From Druceiella hillmani (lineage: Eukaryota; Arthropoda; Insecta; Lepidoptera; Hepialidae), in assembly GCA_039881145.1 (NCBI GenBank), contig JAYKKI010000039.1, positions 17,056,001-17,120,000 on the forward strand: DNA of 64,000 nucleotides, in the 5' to 3' direction. Below, piece by piece: positions 58,637 to 64,000 of this stretch. How positions within the stretch are numbered: the stretch's first letter is position 1; each line of letters starts with the position of its first letter. Position numbers and translations under genes: made by a program. The notes under the pieces were generated by a model that saw only the letters and a program-made list of their open reading frames with translations, did no database searches and was not told the origin of the DNA.

Positions 58637-61040
58637 TAATTGAAATGATTTATATGATATCGTGAATTATATGTTGTCAAATTTCGTAAAAAGACGATCT
58701 CATCATGCTTCTCTCTATATTTTGAAAGAATTGTTACATTGAAAAATCGTAACATTGTTATATACCTGGAACAATTTTTTCGACAATTTTGTTCAAGAAC
58801 ATTTTAAATACATAAACGCATGTCAAATTTGTCCATTTTACCAGCTTTCATCAGATATCTCGTACGATGTGATCGGAAACAAACAAAATTACTGATTAAT
58901 TTGACATCCAAAGTAAAAAGTAGGGGCGTAAGATCATGATGCGTCCATAATTAGATCGCTGAGTATTACAATATCAAAATTTAATTCTCTACATCATGTG
59001 GTTCCTAAGAAAATATTCCACGATATACAGACGGAACAGTAAACAAACAACGAATTGATTCCATAAGTACATCATTCTTCCAATTTTGGTACAGAACCTA
59101 ACAAAAAAAAGGGTGGTCCGGTTGAAGTTGGAGTCGCGAAATAAGTTTTCAGTGCTGTTATATTATCGTAATACTTAGAAGTTAAAGTACCTACAGTATT
59201 ATACTGAAATATAAAATAAAAAAAGAAAATCACGTAATTTCACATAGAGTTAGAAATTAATAATTTTCTGACTTTCTCTTCATGTCAAAGTTCAAGTTTC
59301 TTAGGCGACCGGAAATTCAAATACCTTACAGGTTTTAGTAAAAAAGTCTGTCGGTCAGTTTTTTTACTGTATTCCATACATTGTAGACCTCAGTATTCAA
59401 TATTAATTTCAATTTGATACTTCTGGCCGTTCCAGAAAAAAAATTATCTTGACACGCAGACAAACGAGGAGAACCCTAAACTTAATTATAAATTATTAAT
59501 AAGGAGAGGATATACACTAACGACAATAAAAAACATTTTTTCACATTCAATTCCAAAATTTAAAAATAAAAAAAAAATTAAAAGAGCTTAACACAAGAAA
59601 AGTTTCCAACCTCGGAATAAATTTTCCTACACACATTAACATAGGATCAAAAAAATCATCACATATGACATCGAATAAAATTAACTGAATACAAAACTGT
59701 TTCAGAATAATGTGGTTTTTACATTTTCTCTAATAGTAATGTAATTACATTTGAATACGGATACACGTCTGCCTGTTTAAATCGCATTGACCACTGGCCT
59801 TTTTTGAAATTTATTTTATCATATTTGTACTAGAGATTCCAAAAAGGGACCTCTAATCTATTTCATCCCAATCCATTTTGCTGGACTAAGAAAGACCAAC
59901 TTTCATATTTTTATCATTATTTTTAACTCGGCTCGCTTATCAACCAAGTTGCCACAAAGAGCGAGACACGGTGTAGGCGCGGGAAATCACAATGCTCGAT
60001 ATTCCAGAACAGGCAATAGTACAACTAACAATTTATTCTCAGGAAGGCATCCTCACAAATAGCAAACAATAAAAAAAATTCGAAGAACCTGAAATATTTC
60101 TTTCTATCTAAATTTTTGAAATCGTTCCAAGTAAAATGGAAAATTTGGCAACCCTAAATCAAATAAAAAATGCGTCAATGCCTTACCATGACATCATGCG
60201 TCCTGTGACGGGTAAATGTCGAGTTTCCTGCGTAGCGTTGTTTCAAATCAAATTGAGAAGTAATTGTCCAATGATGGTTATATATTTATCAGCATCCGAT
60301 CATTACCAATCACGCTCGTTCAAGTTCAAAAAATTCTTTCTATTTTTGTTAATTTCATAGCATATAGGAATTTGGTTGATATTTAACTTCTAGAAAATGC
60401 AGAAATATTAAATATTTTTCATTTTATTGATTCAGTGAAAAATTGAAAATAATATATACACTTCTCTATTTTAATTACCGTGTACTTAAAATCACTTTTA
60501 ATTTTTTAAATGTTTCATATAGCTTGACTCATCGATCCAAAAATAGTTTAAAGTCCTATCCAACACATATTTCTTTTTTTCTTTCTGAAACACTACCACC
60601 CATTTAACATACAAAGCCACAAAACCTATCATTCTGATTCGATCTCATTTAAAATGGCACAATTTTTTCTAATGATCTTCCATAACGTAAGTTTGGCGTT
60701 AGTTTCTATAAAATTAAATATAAATTTAAATGAAATGTAATCATACTGCGACTAGTTTTCTGATCTATGGTAATTCCATCCACAATTTTACTTACGTGTA
60801 TCAACCAATTTTAGCTTTTCCAAAACCTCTTTTTATGTTAAGTACGTTTGATAAAATAATTCAATAAATATGGAAAAAACAATATTTATTAATATATTTG
60901 ATTCATAATATACTTGTTAGTTTTTTGTAAGATTTACTAATATCGAGTAACAGTAAATTTCTAAATATGTAATTTCATCTTAGATAATTTCGTTAAAGTT
61001 ATTTAATTTATCTAACTGACAACATGAAATCTTCAGAAAT
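58637..61040. other. AT-rich DNA, no gene recognised
   Basis: The 74-codon frame at 60136-60360 has no known domain. A phrase gtttggcgttagtttctata at 60688-60707 weakly resembles the outer end of the Penelope-like family. A less AT-rich patch lies at 59935-60010. Confidence 0.4.
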
Positions 61041-61047
61041 ATAAAGG

Positions 61048-61088
61048 CGTGTCAAATTGCAAAGTTTGTAGCTTTGCAATTTGACACG
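61048..61088. repeat. 17-bp perfect hairpin
   Basis: Arms cgtgtcaaattgcaaag (61048-61064) and its exact reverse complement (61072-61088) flank a 7-nt loop. Confidence 0.9.
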
Positions 61089-61455
61089 TGTACTTCTTTT
61101 AGCTTCTAAATACTTTCTAAGAAAGGGTTTTTCGAATTTCAACCCCTAAATATGTGAAGATGGAAATGAAAAATTACATGAGAATTTTAAAAGGAAAATT
61201 TGCATTTGAATTTCATATAGAAATACTTCCCAATATTTCAGCTTGTTGGAAAATTTCTAATCGTGAATAACTTTATACAAAAAAACAAATAAAACAAAAT
61301 ATATTCATGGTCATTTTTTTCCCAGGAAAAGCCGAGAGGGGCAACTGGTACACTAAAAAATTAAGAACACAAAATCATTGAAACAATAATTAGAGATATG
61401 AAAAAAAACAGGCACTAAAAACTAAAGCTTTCAATTATATATCACAATCCATCTC
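61089..61455. other. AT-rich DNA, nothing recognised
   Basis: No feature of note. Confidence 0.4.
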
Positions 61456-61640
61456 ATGCAAGCCCAAATCCAAAACGCAACTTCCTACCCCCAGGACATG
61501 ATCCCCGGCCAACGACGTGAGCCCTGATTAGACTCCTGTCACAGCATATCCTGCATGGTGACTTGCGTGTCTGCATAAATGTGGCGAGTCTCACGACGGG
61601 CCCTCCCGGCGAGAGCAATCACCCATGTCATGTTTCTGTA
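61456..61640. promoter_or_regulatory. GC-rich island
   Basis: Contains ccaggacatgatccccggcc, acgtgagccctgattagact and cgacgggccctcccggcgag. A 64-codon minus frame (61539-61733) crosses it with no known domain. Candidate regulatory element. Confidence 0.3.
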
Positions 61641-62900
61641 ACACAAACATAAAATAGACTGTTCATACGATAAAACAAGGCCAAGCGATCGAATAAAGTT
61701 GGTGAGTATTATTTGATAACAGAAAAAGAACAATGGGAAAAAGGTTGCTTGGACGTTACCTGTTGTTGATGTGAAATTTCCATATTTTTTATTGAAGTGA
61801 AAACTTCTTTGGGCTCACTTACGCACTTTGCACACCAACGCACTGTTTTAAAATATCAATGGAGCTACTTTTTAAGGCGCACCATGCGGACTTTTTTATT
61901 ATTATTTTATTTCAGTGTAATTTAATATAATACTCGTGCGTTTTTATATCTTAAAGTTATAATCTCGCATTGTTCCTAATTCGACGAACTAATATCCATC
62001 ATATAACATCAATGTCTTAAAGTCTTTCACTTTGTTAATATTTGAGACCTTCCTGTCTTGCCAAAGAGGAGTTAGTTAGCTCATGACAGTCTTGGCCACC
62101 TGGGTCCATCTCTCCCTAGTCAGTCAGTAGCAACCAGAGGTAGAGAAACTCATTGGCAACCTCTAGATCTGAGAGCTTTGCAACCCTAGAGAATTGAACA
62201 GTTATTCCTCAAAGCACAATAGTGACGTATCGTACATGTAACCATATTGTATACATAGTGACACGAAATATTCCGGAATGCCGATGCGACCTTACAAATT
62301 ATGCTGATGCTCCATGCAGATGCAGCCATCTGTAATTTCCCTATTCTGACTAGAGTTACCACACTAACATTCAGAACGCTAAAAGTGGTGTACAAAAAAT
62401 CGCTCGCTACCGCGAACAGTGAAGTTATTAAAGTAAAAGCAAATGAAAGAAAAGTGAAAGAGTACAGGTTAATTTAAATTATTCGCATAAAATTAATGAA
62501 TTTTTTTGCCTTTACCAAGTCTTATTTACGTTACTTATCACAAACAAAAATATTACAATTGTGTACAATACAATAATAATCATTCATCTATTGCATAAAC
62601 AATAAAAAAATTAAATTCCAATCTACGTCTTTAATTTAAACTCTAGAATTAAAATCGACAATTAAAATTAATAAACGACTTTTAAAATAAAATCAGCAGT
62701 AAAAATTAATTTTGGTCGAATACATCTTAGTAACTTATTACATTATAACCAAATAACGTTTTAAAATTCCTAGTTTTAAATCTCCATACTGATACTCAGA
62801 CTCGTAAACTTAAAATTCCTGGCAAGTCATTTATAAATTTATATTTTTAGTAATAATTTAAGAGCTAGTCTCCGATTTCTGTTCATTTCTTCCGTAAGTA
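61641..62900. other. Mixed AT-rich DNA, no gene supported
   Basis: The patch 62040-62200 is less AT-rich (gccacctgggtccatctctc, aaccagaggtagagaaactc) and may be an old dispersed repeat; I cannot name it. The 69-codon minus frame 62186-62395 has no known domain. Confidence 0.35.
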
Positions 62901-62942
62901 TTATTAACACATTATTTTAGGATTAAATTAATGTGTTAATAA
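62901..62942. repeat. 14-bp perfect hairpin
   Basis: Arms ttattaacacatta and taatgtgttaataa are separated by 14 nt. Confidence 0.85.
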
Positions 62943-63835
62943 CAGGAAACTACTTTTCTTAAAATCCCGGACATTAAAACTTCCCCCGGATGGCGGTTTT
63001 AAAAAGAGGACTGTGTCCAGGGAAAGGGGATGAACGACAACCCTACCTGTAATGCACTGTCACTGATGAAAACTTGTAAAATAGTTTTCCACGTATTATT
63101 TCTGTTATAAATACATAAATTTTATAATTATACATTAATTCCATATAATGTTAATATTAAAGACAGTAAATAACATGTATAATACTGTATGCTAATTGTC
63201 TCAATGTTACAAATACATAAAGGTTTACTACAACTGGGAGTGCAAAGAGAACATAAACATGTTAGATTTACTTTACTAAGGATCTATTAATTATTCATTA
63301 ATACGCTAAGAATTAACATATATTGCCATACCGATGGATTTCACTTTTTTCACGGTCTTATTCGTCAACATAACAAAGAGACAGAAATTGAATACAATTT
63401 CGAAAAAAACACTCATTTCAGCGATCGGCAACAAGAAAGACAAAAAATGAAATACAATTTATAACCATGATACAAAACAAAAAAAAACTGTCTTCAAAAA
63501 TATGTATATATTATATTTTTAATTTATCTAGAATTATTAATGTGAAAAAAAATAATAAAAAAATGTGACGAACAAATTTTGCTAAATTGGCTAAATTAAT
63601 AAGAAATAAATTGTTAACAGACATTGCCTTTCGCTCTTGAATATCATTTCCGCATAGACATACTCTATTCTTTTGACGTGAATAGGTCTTTAAATTTGCT
63701 ACCATACGGGGCCAATCCAAAAAACCTAATGATAACAAAATCGGGGGATACAGTTTGGCGTTGCAGTTTCGATTCTATTTTCAAATAACATCAAAAATTA
63801 AATTATACCACTGGATAGCTAAAGGATCAAAGAAT
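62943..63835. other. AT-rich DNA, nothing recognised
   Basis: The 75-codon minus frame at 63511-63738 reads partly protein-like (FLDWPRMVANLKTYS) but matches no family I know. Confidence 0.35.
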
Positions 63836-64000
63836 TCATTACGATAAGCGAGAACAGTAACGCATCGCGCGCGTTGGAGGGGGAAGCACCGCCATTTTGA
63901 GGTTACTTTGCTGCGTATCGAGATTTGCAATTAGTATAACTTTTGATTCGGGAAAGCTACGATGTTTGTTTAAGTTGTAATCATCAGCTGTCGTCAAAAT
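63836..64000. promoter_or_regulatory. GC-richer block at window end
   Basis: Contains aacgcatcgcgcgcgttgga and accgccattttgaggtt, the latter similar to an insect Pho/YY1 core (gccat). The block is cut by the window end. Candidate regulatory element only. Confidence 0.25.

Noticed and set aside
58437..58637. 66-aa minus frame with repeated peptide
   Set aside because: A translation of the 86-bp satellite.
61048..61088. microRNA precursor
   Set aside because: The stem is perfect and only 17 bp long, too short for a typical animal precursor; no supporting evidence.

Overview
The window looks like AT-rich insect nuclear DNA, intergenic or deep intronic. I infer this from several non-LTR retrotransposon relics of types common in insects, a P-element transposase relic, Helitrons ending in CTAG, and motifs such as gaagccgcgggca and taacctaacc. 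I cannot name the order; Lepidoptera and Coleoptera are both possible. I find no intact host gene, no bacterial-type operon, no CRISPR array and no complete tRNA or rRNA gene. Nearly all open frames are shorter than 130 codons and are chance frames, frames inside satellites, or pieces of broken mobile elements.

Layout. 1-7,000: a Helitron (minus strand), a short coding-like piece, a probable Penelope-type fragment, and two separate minus-strand LINE reverse transcriptase relics. 7,000-14,900: quiet AT-rich DNA with two GC-rich islands and AT microsatellites. 14,940-17,050: a clear P-element superfamily transposase pseudogene. 18,360-25,600: a degenerate 30-bp array, then a 3.4-kb satellite with a four-monomer, 1,180-bp higher-order repeat, then a terminal-inverted-repeat element carrying its own minisatellite. 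26,190-26,705: another LINE relic. 27,860-39,050: a long hairpin, a tRNA-like SINE, several inverted copies of one Penelope-like family, the second Helitron copy and a 464-bp inverted-repeat element. 40,650-58,640: a run of seven tandem arrays (monomers of 44, 41, 18, 31, 76-101, 72 and 32-54 bp), a 5'-truncated Jockey element with its target-site duplication, a decayed Helitron and a foldback. 58,640-64,000: mostly featureless AT-rich DNA with two short hairpins and GC-rich islands.

About a dozen GC-rich islands of 100-400 bp stand out from the AT-rich background. They hold clustered TAAT, octamer, GATA and TGACAG-like words and no sustained coding frame. They could be cis-regulatory elements of a developmental gene outside the window; this is inference.

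The most notable signal is the repeat organisation. At least three unrelated tandem families in 64 kb have higher-order structure (ABCD of 1,180 bp; three-part unit of 274 bp; A-B-C of 132 bp), a fourth is dimeric (86 bp), and a fifth mixes two subtypes. The largest one keeps an imperfect dyad in each monomer inspected.
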